Assembly: GCA_036320915.1 (NCBI GenBank)
Contig: JAXBDG010000004.1
Location: 1,612,001 to 1,676,000 of the forward strand
DNA: 64,000 bases
Direction: 5' to 3'
From: Linnemannia elongata
Lineage: Eukaryota; Mortierellomycota; Mortierellomycetes; Mortierellales; Mortierellaceae
The notes beneath the pieces are model-generated. The model was not told the origin of the DNA and did not search any database. It saw only the letters and a program-made list of their open reading frames with translations. Both the position numbers and the translations under genes were made by a program. Numbering within the stretch: the first letter of the stretch is position 1; every line of letters begins with the position of its first letter. Positions 36,393-48,327 of the stretch are shown one piece after another.

Positions 36393-37434
36393 GCTGACAA
36401 ATACGTTTTTGTGGAGAGATTTTGTTCTTTTCTCACAAACAGTATGTCTTGTCCATCCTTTTTTTTTTTTGCTCAACGATGATTGGGAGAAAGCCCAAGG
36501 GAAGGAAAGAAAGATATTTGATGTATTGCGTGGCCACAAAGACCAACAAGTCCTTTTTCGTACTTTTTGTTTTTTTGTTCGCCTTTTGTTTTTGCCCTTG
36601 AATGTTTTCAGCACTTCCCCACACAGGCCTTTTTTTTTTTTCCCCATACAATCAAACATTTTGCACAAATGATTCCAAATAATTCTAGAGATTATCAAAG
36701 AGGGTGATTAAAGAAGTAGCATAGCACAAAACAATAGTAGGATGAAAATATTTCAAAGTTGAAGATCAAGAGTTGACGGTGTAAGATGATGAGAGTGGTG
36801 AGAGGAACTATTACACGTACCAACCCCTAGATCCCTCCTCGAGACGGCCATTGTTTTTCCTGTTCACCTGATGGACAGGCGTTGCCGAACACCGAATATG
36901 CACTGGAGAGTGAACTAGAGACAAGGAGAGCGAACTGTAGAAAGAAGAAGGCAGGGAGAGAGAGGAACACACAAGGCAGAATTCAGTGTAATAGATGCTG
37001 TTCGTAAAAACCACAAGGGAGCGATCGGAGTATAGGAGAAAGGGGTCATGCGACCAAGGTATGCAAAAAAAAGTAGCTCTGACCATATAGACCGCTCGAC
37101 TTAAGACAGCAAAAAAAAAAAAGTCAATAAGCGGCCTGAAGGAATGGCGTGCGATGTTGGCAAACAGCGAATTCAGGCACTCACAAAAAAAGTCGTTAAA
37201 GAAAGGGGGATAACGTTATTTTGGGTTTGTTGCTTGCCGTGTAAACAAAACGAAAGAGAGTCGAATAGGCGGGAAAAAATAAGCAAACAAGCACAACACA
37301 ACCAAGTAAGAACTAAACAAGATGCTTCCTTGATCGCGTGCTCGTACATTCCTCTCTCTGCCCAATCGGCATACAGGGAAAATGGCAAAGATTCCCTATT
37401 TGCCCAAAAGCTTAAGAAAAGCGGCAAAAGAATG

Positions 37435-37506
37435 CTCCTTGGCGGGGAATTGAACCCCGGTCTTCCGCGTGACAGGCGGAGATACTCACCACTATACTAC
37501 CAAGGA
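37435..37506 (-). tRNA. tRNA-Asp (anticodon GTC)
   Basis: The minus strand gives a complete 72-nt cloverleaf. The acceptor stem TCCTTGG pairs with CCAAGGA, with discriminator G. The anticodon loop is CTGTCAC with GTC. The T arm is CGGGGTTCAATTCCCCG. There is no intron and no encoded CCA. Confidence 0.95.
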
Positions 37507-37911
37507 ATGAGCTTGTTGTTGTTCTGGCTTCTATAGCATCTTTAAAGAAAAAAAATAAAATTGGTGGCGCTACACGTGACATTTAACCTCTCTGAAATGA
37601 ATTTGATTTTCAAACTACAAAGGGTTTTTGGCTAAATGACACAAGGATTATCTTTCGCATTTCGTTGACTTCGAGTACAGAAAGGTTTGTTTATTCAAAG
37701 TACGTGAAGTATGGCGAACATTTTCTGTGGTGGAGCAACAAAAGTAAAAGACAAGCAAAAGCGTTCAGTGTGTAAAGTAAAAACGCGATAGAAAGCAAAG
37801 AGAGTGAAGGAGGAGGGTGGAGGAGAATCATCACAAAGATGTATGCGACAAATGTCGTAAGAGATAGTTTCTGTCTCTCTCTCTCTTCTACCCACAGTGA
37901 ACGCGTGCAGC
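37507..37911. other. Spacer between tRNA-Asp and UPF0045 gene
   Basis: No gene seen. It contains the 3' region of the UPF0045 gene. The stretch near 37800-37910 is copied, in diverged form, near 39240-39335. Confidence 0.6.
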
Positions 37912-38732
37912 TCACTCCTCCTTGGTATGCTCCCGAGGGAGCTGGTGGTAGTTCTCCGCACCGGTTTCGAAGCGAACGCTAGGGGAGGGGAGAAAAAGCG
38001 CACCAAACATTTGGTGACGGTGAGTGATTATTCTTTGTGATAGATCATTTTTCAGAGCATAAGCTTATGATGAAAGAGTGAGGCGAGGAAAGACACGAGG
38101 AAAGAGTGAAGTGAATGAATACGTGATGAAAGAGTGAAGTAAGTGAATACTACATACTTCGACGCAATGCGGGGACAGCCCATGGTGTGGAGAGCCTCAT
38201 GGCAGGCCTTGATCGCGTACGTGATGGCTCCCATCTCCCCCTCCATCGTAGTGCACTGGGGATGGACCTTGTAGTCGATGCCTAAGCAGAGAGAAATAAA
38301 GAGAACGAGGCAGAAAGAATAAAAGCGAGAAAGTAGTTGTTCATATCAGTCAAAACAGAGGGTGTACTAAGATACCAACCGACGCACAAGCAGTGGGTAA
38401 AAGATATAGCGACAACCAGAAACAACGAGCCTGCAATAAAATTGAAAAAATGACATACCACATCGCTTGAGAACCTTTTCGACTTCATCGATATGCCTCT
38501 GGAAGGAGGCGGTGGTGCCCATGGGGTAGATTGCAAAGTCAGCGAGGCAACGGACGGAGGCCTCCTCCCTGCTTGGCAGGCCGGGGGTGCCGGTGGACGA
38601 CTTGTCGCCGCGGAGAGTGGCACCAGAGAGCTTCTCGCCGAGATGAGAGATCGTCTCACCAACAGTGGAAGAAGTGGCCTTCTGATCCTCCTTGTGATCG
38701 AGGGGGTGAAGCTGTTGTTCGGGCTGGGACAT
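37912..38732 (-). CDS. UPF0045/MTH1187 thiamine-binding-type protein
   Basis: Three exons in phase: 38732-38459, 38281-38158, 37978-37912, giving 154 residues. The C-terminal 95 residues match the MTH1187/YkoF-like (UPF0045) ferredoxin-like fold: CLADFAIYPMGT, a long helix ending VEKVLKRCG, then YKVHPQCTTMEGEM, and AIKACHEALHTMGCPRIAS. Family members bind thiamine or related pyrimidines and form tetramers. Yeast has one homologue, Ecm15. The first 55 residues are hydrophilic and not part of the domain. A damaged copy lies about 1.4 kb further on in the same orientation. Function in this fungus is inferred from the family only. Confidence 0.87.
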
Positions 38733-39229
38733 GGTGGAAAAGAGATGGAAGAGTTGTGTGTGTGTAAAATTTGTTGTTGTTTGTTGTGGGGAGTGTTTGT
38801 GTTTTGTGTGGTAGGGTAGTGATGGTTTGGAAGAAGAAAAGTAAAGAAAAGAAGAGTAATGAAAAGAAAAGAAAGAAAAGAATTTAGAGGCGATAGCCAA
38901 ACAATCGCAGGGGCCACACACACAGCCACGCTGCCAATTTGAATTTCATTCAAGCTAGCGCTCTAACATCATGATTCTCCCTCTTTCACCGTCGGACCAT
39001 TCTACTTCCTCATTTTCACATGCATGGAGCAGCAAATAAGTGTGCGAATTACTCTCTGTTGTTATCCTCAATACTAGTGGCCTCTTAATAAAGTGCTTCT
39101 CGAAGGCTGGAGGCTGAACCAAGTCGATCCTGTCAAGTAACGACATTCTTTTGTATCACACGTCATTTCAGTGAAATGTATATGAAATTTATGTGTGAAG
39201 TAAGTATGTTGTAGTATGGCAGCGAGTTA
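38733..39229. other. Promoter region of UPF0045 gene and spacer
   Basis: The first 150 bases are CT-rich on the minus strand, with TTTG/GTTT repeats in the leader. A 63-codon open frame at 38955-39146 (-) has an ATG but no recognisable content. No gene is called. Confidence 0.5.
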
Positions 39230-40210
39230 CAAAAACGGTAAACCAACAAAGAGTTGGAGAAGAACCATCGTAAGGATGGATGCAACAAAGATGTGAGGTA
39301 TTATTTTCTCTCTCTTGTCTTCTACTCACAGCGATCTCTTCGGGAGAGAGGGGGTACCAGAGGAATCAAACGATTGTTTACCGCGCAAGTGCCGAAGCGA
39401 ACGCTATCGAGCGAATAGCGACAGAAAGTTTTGATGAGTGGTCAGTGATCAATCACTGCTTACCTTGACACAATGTAGGGACAGCCCATGGCCTTGTGGC
39501 ACGACTTGATTAACGTACATGATGGCTCCTATCTCTCCATCCATCGTAGTGCGCTCGTGGATCTTGTAGTCAGCGCCTATGCTGAGGCGACAACCAGAAA
39601 CAACACGGGAGCAAAACCTTAGCAAAAGACACCGCGACAGTACGACGGGAACATGCGAGCAAAGAGTAAAGACATACCTAGTTGCTTCATAGCCTCTTTG
39701 ACTTCTTCGATATGCTTCTGGAAGGAGGCGGTGGTGCCCAATGGTAGATCATAAAGTCAGTAAAACAGCGGAGAGCGAACTCCTCCTTGGACAAGTCGCC
39801 GAAAGCGGCGTTGTAGAGCTTGTCTCTAATAGAAAGATCTTACCAACAATGATGATTTTTTCGACGAGAGAGGATAACTTTTCGTTAAAAAGAGGCTAGC
39901 TTCAAGTCAAATGAGGAGGAAGAACGCTGCTCCTTGGCAAGGCCAGTAGGAGGGACCCAGGCTGCTTCTTGGCGAAAGACGATGTCTTCTCGACGACAGG
40001 GTCAGTGAAATTCATCCCGCACACAAAGTATCGTGAGTGACGCCAGGCACACTCTTGACGGGATCTGTGGTCTTCGAGGACAGCAGCGGAAGGGGCTAGA
40101 GGTTGGATGATTCGTTGAAGTTGGTTCATGGTGAAAGAGACTTGAAGGCGCAGTGTGTATGTGATTTTGTGTGGATTGGAGATTGAACACAAGAGGGTTT
40201 GCGGCCACAG
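39230..40210 (-). pseudogene. Decayed tandem copy of the UPF0045 gene
   Basis: The stretch aligns along its length with 37800-38900, including 3' flank, all three exons, introns and promoter. It is therefore a segmental duplicate and not a retrocopy. Recognisable pieces are the block around 39710-39740 (TTCCAGAAGCATATCGAAGA), the exon-2 equivalent at 39480-39575 and the exon-3 start near 39400. Damage includes a one-base loss where the parent reads ATCTACCCCATGGGC. There is also an insertion plus a short deletion after the GCCATCATGTACG equivalent in exon 2. The N-terminal part diverged strongly, and the ATG (near 40130) opens a different frame. It is unlikely to make a working UPF0045 protein. 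Confidence 0.8.
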
Positions 40211-40358
40211 TCACGCTACCAATCTTTTTCATAGGACGGCTTAGCTTGCCATTTGTTCTGGTTTCTTCTTCTCTCCCACTCTTCTCTCTTCATTCACACT
40301 TCCTCTCTTCTCTCTTCATTCACACTCCCACTCACATTCATTCTAACCACCCCAGCCC

Positions 40359-42203
40359 ATGGAGCAGAACAGGAGAGCACGCATCGTTAAGCGAGCCCCT
40401 CTCTACAAGCGAATCATCGACGCCCCCGAGGACTACCTGACAAAAGTCGAGAATGACCTCAGAGCACTTGACTGGGACTTGCTCCAGGAGGGCTTTAGGT
40501 ACAAAACCATAGCCCCTTTCGTTATCTACTAATTCTGTCTGTCAACTGCTTGTAGCACACAGCATTCACTATTATAAACGTACAATTGACAGCAAGGCCT
40601 CATTTTCACTTAACGTTTACCTTTGCTTTGACTCTTGCCAATAGCTGGCCTTTGGCAATAGGCCTGAATGTCTTGCTGACGTCTGTCAAAATGGGCTATT
40701 GGTTGGATGATCCCCTGGCCAACGTTCCTACTGTCCTCAAGCAAGATCGACCCTACTACTCTTCAAAGTCCATGCGTCCTGGATTTGCTACCTTGGTAAG
40801 CCATCAAGCGAAGGGGTGTCTTTGTTACAAGCATGATGTCATCAACACATCCCACCGACACCTTGCATGTTTTTCTGACCTTTTGATCCTCTTCATCTTT
40901 GTGGTGAACTAGTTGGCATCTCTTCAATACGTACTGGTAGCGATCAGTTTCGTCAATGCTATCTGGCTGTTCAAAAGCAAAAAGAATTATACAATGATGC
41001 ACAGGAGCCTTGACGAGCCTCCTTCCTCGTCAAACACCAAGATGGTCGAGTTTCAACAGGATGAGTCGCATTGGTCCTTCAAGTTTCCAGGAAAATACAT
41101 GTACGGCGATTTCCTTGTGCCAAGATGGTTGGAGCACATATTGAAGCAATGGAAAGAGGCGTCACTGACACTTTTTTTTTTTTTTGATAAATTGCCATTA
41201 GCTACCCGTTCATCTCCATTTTCATGAGGGGCCCCAAGCCAGAAGAGAACAAGCGCCATGTCTGGCAACTTTCACTTTGGAACCCTTCAATCCTCAGCCG
41301 CAACTTGTTCTGGTACATAGGCTTGTTTGTCCTTCGTCGCCACTCCATCGAATTTGGTCCGCAGAGCCAAAAGTATACTAATGCCCTATTGTTTCAACGT
41401 CTGTTTCCATTGATTTAGCTGGTACTCGCCTGCTCAAGTACTGATCCTGGCATTCATGACGGCGGACAACTTTTACGTGTTTTTCCCACTTTCAATTATG
41501 GTCGCAGTGCAGGTTCACTTCCTCGTGTCCGTCTACCAGTCCTACGTCAAGGTAACATGTCTGGCCAACGTACAATCGAAATCCATGTTTATGGACGAGA
41601 ATCACACCTTAGCTAACCATTGTGTATGCTTCGAACTTTGATGTGCAGGATAAGGAAATGTTATTCAGTGAGGTCCACAATGAATACAACATCAAGTTTG
41701 TGCACCCAATTATTTTCGTCCGCAAGTACGATAAGCAGGTGTCGACCGAGACCGAGACGGACAGAAGTGACTTGAAGTATCATTCTTACCAGGAACACGA
41801 ACGCGACCAGGATCGCTCTCCCAATTTTACTCCAGAGCACAAGCAGAGGAACTTTCGATATCTGAGCGTACCTGCGTCAAGTCGTGGGTCTGGATCGGAA
41901 TCTGCCACAAACCTTGTCAGGCACAGGAAACCCACAGCGGCAGCTGTTCTGTCTTCTGGACACCAGACCTCTGCCAAATCAACTTCTACCAGCTCTGTCC
42001 ATAGCAGAGACGAAGAGGAGGATGACGATGAAGACTATGACGGTGAGGAGGAGGAAGAGGAAGAGGAGGAAGAAGGTTCGAGTGAAGACGGCTCAGAGGA
42101 CGAGGAAGAAAGCGATCCAGATGTAGAGTATGACGAGGAAGGCGAGGAGCCGGTCAGACCGCACCCAACCAACTCCTTGAGCTCTCGCAACAAGTTATTT
42201 TAA
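40359..42203 (+). CDS. NUR1: Nur1-type nuclear rim protein (DUF2418)
   Basis: Six exons in phase: 40359-40498, 40645-40795, 40913-41100, 41202-41312, 41419-41551, 41649-42203, giving 425 residues. The core shows the DUF2418 signature: RHVWQLSLWNPSILSRNLFCWYSP, a hydrophobic pair of helices, LLVSVYQ-like helix, then KDKEMLFSEVHNEYNIKF with VHP. In yeasts Nur1 sits in the inner nuclear membrane and, with Lem2/Heh1 (CLIP complex), tethers rDNA and silent chromatin to the nuclear edge. About three to four membrane helices are visible, with a short N-terminal hydrophilic part. The last 150 residues are disordered and end in a long Asp/Glu run followed by a basic-free tail. The exon-3 donor (GTACGG at 41101) was chosen because it is the only one that keeps phase to YPFISIF. 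AATAAAG occurs near 42248. Confidence 0.85.
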
Positions 42204-42516
42204 TGACAAGCAAACCATCCAACACCTTCCATCGCTAGTGTATAAGAATAATAAAGAAGAAGCGCGTTCTCGCTCTGATAACTGCGAAATGGGCGCATAG
42301 GTCCCTACCTAACAGATCGATTTTCCTTTGATTTTTTTTATCCAACAACACGTCACCGCGCCGCTGTGGGCCTGGCAGCATGACTATCTTTTGCAAGAGA
42401 AGAAAAGTGCAGTGTCGCTGCCAGTTCACCCCTGTTTGCAGGTTTCTACATCAACTTCGACACTCCCTCCTTCTCCACTCTTCCTCGCCCTTCATTCCTC
42501 ATATTCTATCACAACC

Positions 42517-44419
42517 ATGTCGGGCGCCAACAACAGATTAGCCGTCTTCCCAACGCGCATGTACGAACCACACTCGGCACCCTCTCACTCTCCATGCTTG
42601 TCTTGAAAACACGATGACATACTTGATATCCTCACACCTCGTTACTCACTCGCGTCCGTTCGACTTTTATTTGAATGCATTAGGACACTGAGTGTCATGA
42701 AGCAGAAGCTGAAGGGAGCACAGACAGGACACAGTTTGCTGAAGCGTAAAAGTGAAGCCTTGACCAAGCGCTTTCGAGATATTGTCAGAAAGATTGACGA
42801 TGTAAGTTTTTTTTTTTTTTCTTTGGCATGGTGGTTTGTTCATGTTTCGTTGAAGTACATGGGAAGTGGACCTTCAACCCTGTACGGTTGTATCGTCTCG
42901 GGCCTTCCACCAGCCTTGTGTGTGGTATCCTCACACTCTTCCTTTGACCTGGACTTCCTGCCAATTCGCATTTCAAGACAAAGCTCTACTTATGAAGTGG
43001 GAACAACCTCGATACAGAGAGGCATAACCATGGGTTGACCTCGCGACACCCTCTCTAAAAGAGGCACACTTCCCCTTTTAACACAATGTGATCTATTTTC
43101 TTCCTCCTCATTATTAGGCCAAGCGTTTGATGGGCAAGGTCATGCAGGTGGCTTCGTTCTCCCTGGCAGAGGTCACGTACATCACTGGCGACATTGGCTA
43201 TCAAGTACAGGAGAGTGTCAAGAACGCACAGTTCCGTGTCCGCGCCAAGCAGGAGAACGTCTCGGGTGTTATGCTTCCCGCCTTTGAGAGTTACCAGGAG
43301 GGCACCAACGGTATGCTTGTTTGCTTTTTGTTGTTTAGCGAAGGAGGGACAGGCGGAGGTTGTCATTGGGAGCTTCGATCAAATTATCTGTGGCTATCGG
43401 GATATCAGATATCGTATCTTCTTTGCCACTGTGAAGCAAGGAAGAAGAGTAAAACTGGATCTGAACGACCTAACCATGCTCTTGTTACAACGTTTAACTT
43501 GGATAGCCAACGAGCTCACTGGTCTTGGTCGTGGAGGACAGCAGGTCCAGAAGTGCAAGGAGACCTACATCAAGGCTGTCGAAACTTTGGTCGAATTGGC
43601 TTCGCTCCAGGTACGGGAGGCTCAAGTGGAACACTCAACGGCGATTGATATGCTTTGAAACGGTGTAGTTCGTAAGGAAAACTGTACGATACTTGGCGTT
43701 ACTAATTTCGCCCGTGCTTTTAATCGTAGACTGCCTTCGTCATCTTGGATGAGGTGATCAAGCTGACCAACCGTCGTGTCAACGCCATCGAGCACATTAT
43801 TATCCCCCGCTATGAAAACACCATCAAGCACATTATCTCGGAGCTGGATGAGCAGGATCGTGAAGAGTTCTTCAGGTACGCACCGCCTTCTCCTTCTCCT
43901 TCCTTCGACTCACTCGCACACTGGCTTGTTATTTGTTGCTGCCATGTATTACAGGTGACAGTTACATGCCTAGAGCACAGTAACACGCAGTAAGATAATT
44001 GACTGTCAAATTATTCTTTCCTATGTAGATTGAAGAAGGTCCAGGGCAAGAAGAAGGAGGCAGCAGCTCGCGATACCCTTGAGAGAGAGTCCAGACAAGC
44101 TGCAGAGGGTAAGTCATGGTCATCCCTCCTGTGTCCATGTTTCTCTTTTTTTTCTTTCTTTCTTTGCATTTTTTTTCTCACGGTCCATATTCGTTTTGCC
44201 GTCTTTGTTGCTTTGTTGACCTTGGGCTCCACTTTTTATTTCACACTCTTCAACTCACACTCCTCCTACGTTTTATTTTCGCGATGACCATTAGGTGCTG
44301 CAGCCAAGGCCGCTGTATCCAACGGAGAGGCTGTCGCGGCGGCAGTAGCGGATCCAACACTGGTGCTGGACGCACCAAGCGATCTACTGGGCGGCGACGA
44401 TGAGGATGTTATTTTCTAA
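42517..44419 (+). CDS. VMA8: V-type proton ATPase subunit D
   Basis: Seven exons in phase: 42517-42560, 42684-42801, 43118-43310, 43507-43610, 43730-43875, 44029-44108, 44295-44419, giving 269 residues against about 250-260 for the family. Subunit D forms the central rotor stalk of the V1 sector with subunit F and couples ATP hydrolysis to proton pumping into vacuoles and other acidic compartments. Diagnostic parts: RLAVFPTRM at the N-terminus, [34 protein letters not shown], and [22 protein letters not shown]. The long N- and C-terminal helices are evident. The C-terminal tail after the EGAAAKAAV segment is Ala/Val-rich and then acidic, and varies among species. Confidence 0.95.
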
Positions 44420-45105
44420 GCACGAGCGAGGATCGACACGTCTCTCTATTTTTTTTTGCTAAGATTCTGTAAGAGCACAAAGAGAAACTCTCACGCACAC
44501 GATACACAAACAGCAGGAGGCAGGCAGACATACAATGCAGACAACGTGATAGCACTGGTACATTCTTCTATTTTTCGTAGATCTATTATCTGTCAATGAA
44601 AGTGAAAAAGAAACAATCTGCTACCAGAAAAACGGCCTTTGCAATGCTAGTTTTTTTTTTAAAAAAAAAATCTAAAAGTGTGAGAAGCACATGTTCCCCA
44701 CTCACGTTCCATCCTCCCCCTCCCCCCTCTCTCTTCTGCCCCTTGTTGTTATCACAATGTGTATAGAGCCCTCATGACAGCCGAGAAAGAAAAACGTACA
44801 TCCCATTTATTTATTTTCTTTCTGTCCATCTGTTTTTTTCCCCTTTTCTCTCTTCAATCTATCTAGTTTCGTGCACGGTTTTCCGTTTCGATGACGAGTT
44901 TGCAGTAATGCACGGGGAAGCAAGCAGCGAGAACACAAAACGGAACAAAAAAAAAAAAAAAAAAAAAAAAAACAAAAAGAAAAGACACCATCAAGAAAAG
45001 ATTTGTGGTAGTCTGGGAATGTGCATTGCAAGAGAGGAAGAGTAATTGGGAAAAGGGAAAAAAAAAAAAAAGAAAAAAAAAGTGAAAAGGAAAGTGAAAA
45101 TGATA
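44420..45105. other. Convergent spacer between V-ATPase D and histidine-rich gene
   Basis: No gene seen. It holds the 3' regions of both genes, with AT-rich runs, a 26-base poly-A at 44947-44972 and a second broken A run near 45060-45080. Confidence 0.6.
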
Positions 45106-46506
45106 TCACACAAGGCCTTGTTGACCGAATCCAGATATTGAGTCGCGATCGCCCCTATCCATGGGGAATGGGCTAGAGGAATGAGATTGCAATGGTGTCG
45201 CTGTAGCAGTGGTTGTTGTTGTAGTTGTCGAAGTGGTAGTCGATGTGGTTGAAGATGACGTAGTGGGCAGAGTGAGCTTCATGGAAGATGCATTATGTTC
45301 CACGGATGCAGGAGCTGGTGCAGGTGAATCCGCCGCGATTGGAACCCGATCATGGCCGAGATCATGTCCCAGGTGAGGATGATAGTGCTCTGGAGGGTGT
45401 GGGTGGGTGATGCTCAGGGTCTGAAGCGAGCTTAAGACCGGGTGTTCAGTTGGGTCAAGCGTAAAGTCGACTGAGGTTCGACGTGATCGAGACAAGGGTG
45501 AACGATATCCACGACCTCCTGTGGAGAGCTCATCCTGATGATCCTCATTGTTAGTGTAGGTCGCACTCAGGTGGCTCGAGGTATGTGTGTGCCTGTGAGG
45601 ATGATGATGGTGGTGGTGCTGGTGGTGATAGTGATGATGATGCCCATGTCCTTGGTGCGACGACGACACCCCCGCTCCACCTGCTGTTGCCAAGTTCGAC
45701 CCACCAGCACCTGTAGCAGCCAAAGTTCCTGTGATAGCAGCAGAAGTTGATGCAGCAGAAGAAGCTGGGAGATGCAATCCAAAATAGCCAGCAGCAGACG
45801 CCTCCTCGGAGAGTTCCAAAGGTGTTATGGGTGCAGACGTTCCAAGGTACTGAGGACGGAGCAGAGGTGAGGCCTTGGGCGAAAGACCCATCAACGGAGT
45901 GACATCGCCCGACCTCAATGCGGCGGCGGTGGACGACAGAGAATGTTTAGTATGGGCCGACGGGTGGTAAAGGACTCCAAAGGCATCGTAGAGTGCGGTC
46001 TTGATCATCTTGGAGTCGTGGGTCGTCAAGGAAGGGGACGTCGATGCTGAAGCCGCAGAGCCCGACGAGAGCGACAATGCTCCCAAAGGTGATGCCACTC
46101 CAATATGATGTCTATCCTGATCCATGAGTCCTCCAGCCATCTCGCTATCCTTGATCGCACCACGACTTCCTCCTCCTGTTAACGTCGAAATAGAGCTCGA
46201 AGAAGAAGCAGGCAAGGCGGTGTTGTCGGACTGGTGGTGACTATCCTGCAACAACTTTTGAGAACTCGATCCTGCAACAGCAGCAGTAGAAGAGGCGGTT
46301 AGTCGGAGGGTGGAGGAACCATTCTCCAGTTCCCGACCAGGCAGAGTAGTGAAGCCATGGTCAGCTTGTTGTTGGTCTTGCTGGGCTGCTGCTGCTGCTG
46401 TTGCTGCAGCTGGTAGTTGGGTGGTGGTGGGTGTCTTTGGGGTGTTGGGGAGATGGGGCATGCGACGATGGGAGGTAACGTTCGGGAACGGCATTATGGA
46501 GGCCAT
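45106..46506 (-). CDS. Disordered histidine-rich protein of unknown function
   Basis: Single exon, 466 residues, start at 46506 after a pyrimidine-rich leader on the minus strand. The whole protein is rich in Ser, Thr, Ala and Pro, with short Gln/Ala runs near the N-terminus and a Thr run near the C-terminus. One ordered-looking stretch lies around the middle (TALYDAFGVLYHPSAHTK). Near residues 285-310 is a His cluster (bases about 45585-45656), with 18 or more His in 26 residues, that could bind Zn, Ni or Cu. The SRSRRTSVDF segment looks like a basophilic kinase site. No domain recognised. The long, intact frame and start context favour a real gene, perhaps a regulator. Confidence 0.65.
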   Translation of the reverse strand: MASIMPFPNVTSHRRMPHLPNTPKTPTTTQLPAAATAAAAAQQDQQQADHGFTTLPGRELENGSSTLRLTASSTAAVAGSSSQKLLQDSHHQSDNTALPASSSSSISTLTGGGSRGAIKDSEMAGGLMDQDRHHIGVASPLGALSLSSGSAASASTSPSLTTHDSKMIKTALYDAFGVLYHPSAHTKHSLSSTAAALRSGDVTPLMGLSPKASPLLRPQYLGTSAPITPLELSEEASAAGYFGLHLPASSAASTSAAITGTLAATGAGGSNLATAGGAGVSSSHQGHGHHHHYHHQHHHHHHPHRHTHTSSHLSATYTNNEDHQDELSTGGRGYRSPLSRSRRTSVDFTLDPTEHPVLSSLQTLSITHPHPPEHYHPHLGHDLGHDRVPIAADSPAPAPASVEHNASSMKLTLPTTSSSTTSTTTSTTTTTTTATATPLQSHSSSPFPMDRGDRDSISGFGQQGLV

Positions 46507-47148
46507 CTTTGGTAATTCTGTCTGTTGGGGAGGAAGGGATGAGGATAGAAGAAGAGTGTAAAGAGCAATGAAGGTGGGGTATGAGGGAAGAAGGAGAAAG
46601 GAAACTTTTGGTAAAGAAAAAGAAGAGAGCGGATAAGAGGAACAAGAAGAAACGAATAAGAAAGAAAGACCACAAAGAAAGAAAAAAAGGTTGAATGGAA
46701 GTGTGGGAGAGTCCCAAAGAGTCACACGACGGGCATCCGTCTTTTTTTCATCTTTATTTTTTTGCTTTATTATGGTTGTCTTACACAAAGAGTATCATCG
46801 TCATCCCCTGGTCATCATCAATTGATCCTAGGATCAGGCCCCGTCTGATACTGTTGCAGGTGCCAGCTTCTTTCTCTTTCTTGTTGTTGTGGTGCTCGGA
46901 TTAACACTGTGTTGCAATGTGTCGATATGTATCGACATGGCATGATGTGGACATGCTTATTTTTTTACTCTTCTTTGGTGTCAGTGGGGGAAATGACAAG
47001 ACAAGCAAGGCTGGGTTGGATGAGAGCAATTCGACTCAACATGAACACACGCTCCCCATCCCTTCCCAACAAGAAACAAGTCAAAAAACCAGTTCACAGT
47101 TGTTCATGTCCATCCTTCCCATCCTATCCAGCCGTTGCCTAATTGGAT

Positions 47149-47181
<33 letters not shown>

Positions 47182-47364
47182 TTCCTCGTCCCATTTGATT
47201 CCCTTGCATCTTACTTTTTTCTTGTGCCTGCGCTCGGCTTTCCTTCTTTTCCTTCTTTCTTTCCTTTCTTTCTCTCCCTTCTTCTTTTCTTTCTTCCCAC
47301 ACACACACACACAACTCCACTCCCTCCCACAACACCCTTCCAACAACCAGTCCACATCCAACAA
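46507..47364. other. Divergent promoter region between histidine-rich and DUF1772 genes
   Basis: The left part (46510-46700) is pyrimidine-rich on the minus strand and the right part (47190-47300) on the plus strand, fitting two divergent leaders. A TGTCCC hexanucleotide repeat (five units, 47151-47180) lies in the plus leader. No gene seen. Confidence 0.6.
47151..47180. repeat. TGTCCC hexanucleotide repeat
   Basis: Five exact tandem units upstream of the DUF1772 gene. Confidence 0.85.
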
Positions 47365-48028
47365 ATGGCTATCGACTTCCAGTTCCAGGCACTTGCCAAC
47401 AGTGACAACACCCTCGTCGCCGGCAAGGTTATCGCCGTCGCATCCCTCGGTCTCTTTGCAGGATCTGCCCTCAGCTTCAGCGCCGTCATCATGCCCTCCC
47501 TCCGCAAGTTCTCCTCTGCGTCTTCCCTTGCCATCTGGACCGAAGCCCAAAACTCTTCCAAGTGTAAGCGCCTCCTTTCGTATCTTTCATCCACGCGTAC
47601 TTCTCCTTGTCCTATCGCAATATATGGGAACTGATCATTTATTCTTCTTCTCACCATAACACCAAATAGACCTGGAGTGGGGTTTGATTGCTGCTGGTGT
47701 CGCTGGATCTGCTGGATTGTACTATAAGACCAAGAACATCTCCTACCTCTATGGCGCCGTCTCCATCGCCTCCGTCATCCCTTACTCTTTCATCGCCCTG
47801 TACCCTACTGCCAAGAAGCTCCTTGCCATCCGCCAGAACAACACCGTCGGAGGAAAGAGCGATAGCATGAAGGATAACAAGTACAATGATGCTGATGTCG
47901 AAGCCCTCCTCAGCCGTTGGTCGCTCTTCCATTTCGGACGCACTATTCTTGGATTGGGTGCTCTGTTTGTGACCTTGTACGGCGTTGTTTCGGAAGATGG
48001 TGTTCGCTTCATCCTTTTCAACAACTAA
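47365..48028 (+). CDS. DUF1772-family membrane protein
   Basis: Two exons in phase: 47365-47563 and 47670-48028, giving 185 residues. Four hydrophobic helices are visible. The pattern fits DUF1772: a first helix followed by a conserved SFSAVIMPSLRK loop, an EW start of the second helix, a third ending YPTAKKLLAIR, and a last helix after SRWSLFHFGRTI. Some DUF1772 members in filamentous fungi are anthrone oxygenases or nearby in polyketide clusters, but most have no known role. No biosynthetic genes are nearby here, so I assign no reaction. AATAAAG at about 48155 is a likely polyadenylation signal. Confidence 0.78.
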
Positions 48029-48295
48029 GTGGATTTCTTGCTTCTACTCCTGATGGATTCGCGTGAACGAACGTTTGCTCGGTTCGACCCCGGCCCCTTG
48101 TACTTGTAATGATAAAAAAAAATAGATGTTCATTCACTTTTCTTTGCTTCTCGGAATAAAGATCGAATGAAAGAAAGAAAAGTGGGCAAAGACAAAGGAT
48201 GTTAAAGACACCGAAGAATGAGAAAGAAGGGTTTATTCTTATGGACACGTAAGCCGACGCGGGCCACTGGGAAGAAGGACCAATAGTCGATCGCT

Positions 48296-48327
<32 letters not shown>

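Larger units (their letters stand above)
33537..37434. other. Gene-poor tract of about 3.9 kb
   Basis: 33540-34260 is pyrimidine-rich on the minus strand, probably the promoter and leader of the permease gene. A 10-base TTTGCTGCTG repeat (three copies, 33426-33455) lies in the permease's first intron just before. Poly-A (34348-34369) and poly-T (35252-35284) runs occur. The only coding-like signal is a possible spliced fragment at 35956-36392, listed separately. Nothing else is supported. Confidence 0.5.

Noticed and set aside
38955..39146. 63-codon minus-strand frame in the UPF0045 spacer
   Set aside because: Short, no known family, and it sits between the two duplicated segments without its own promoter signs.
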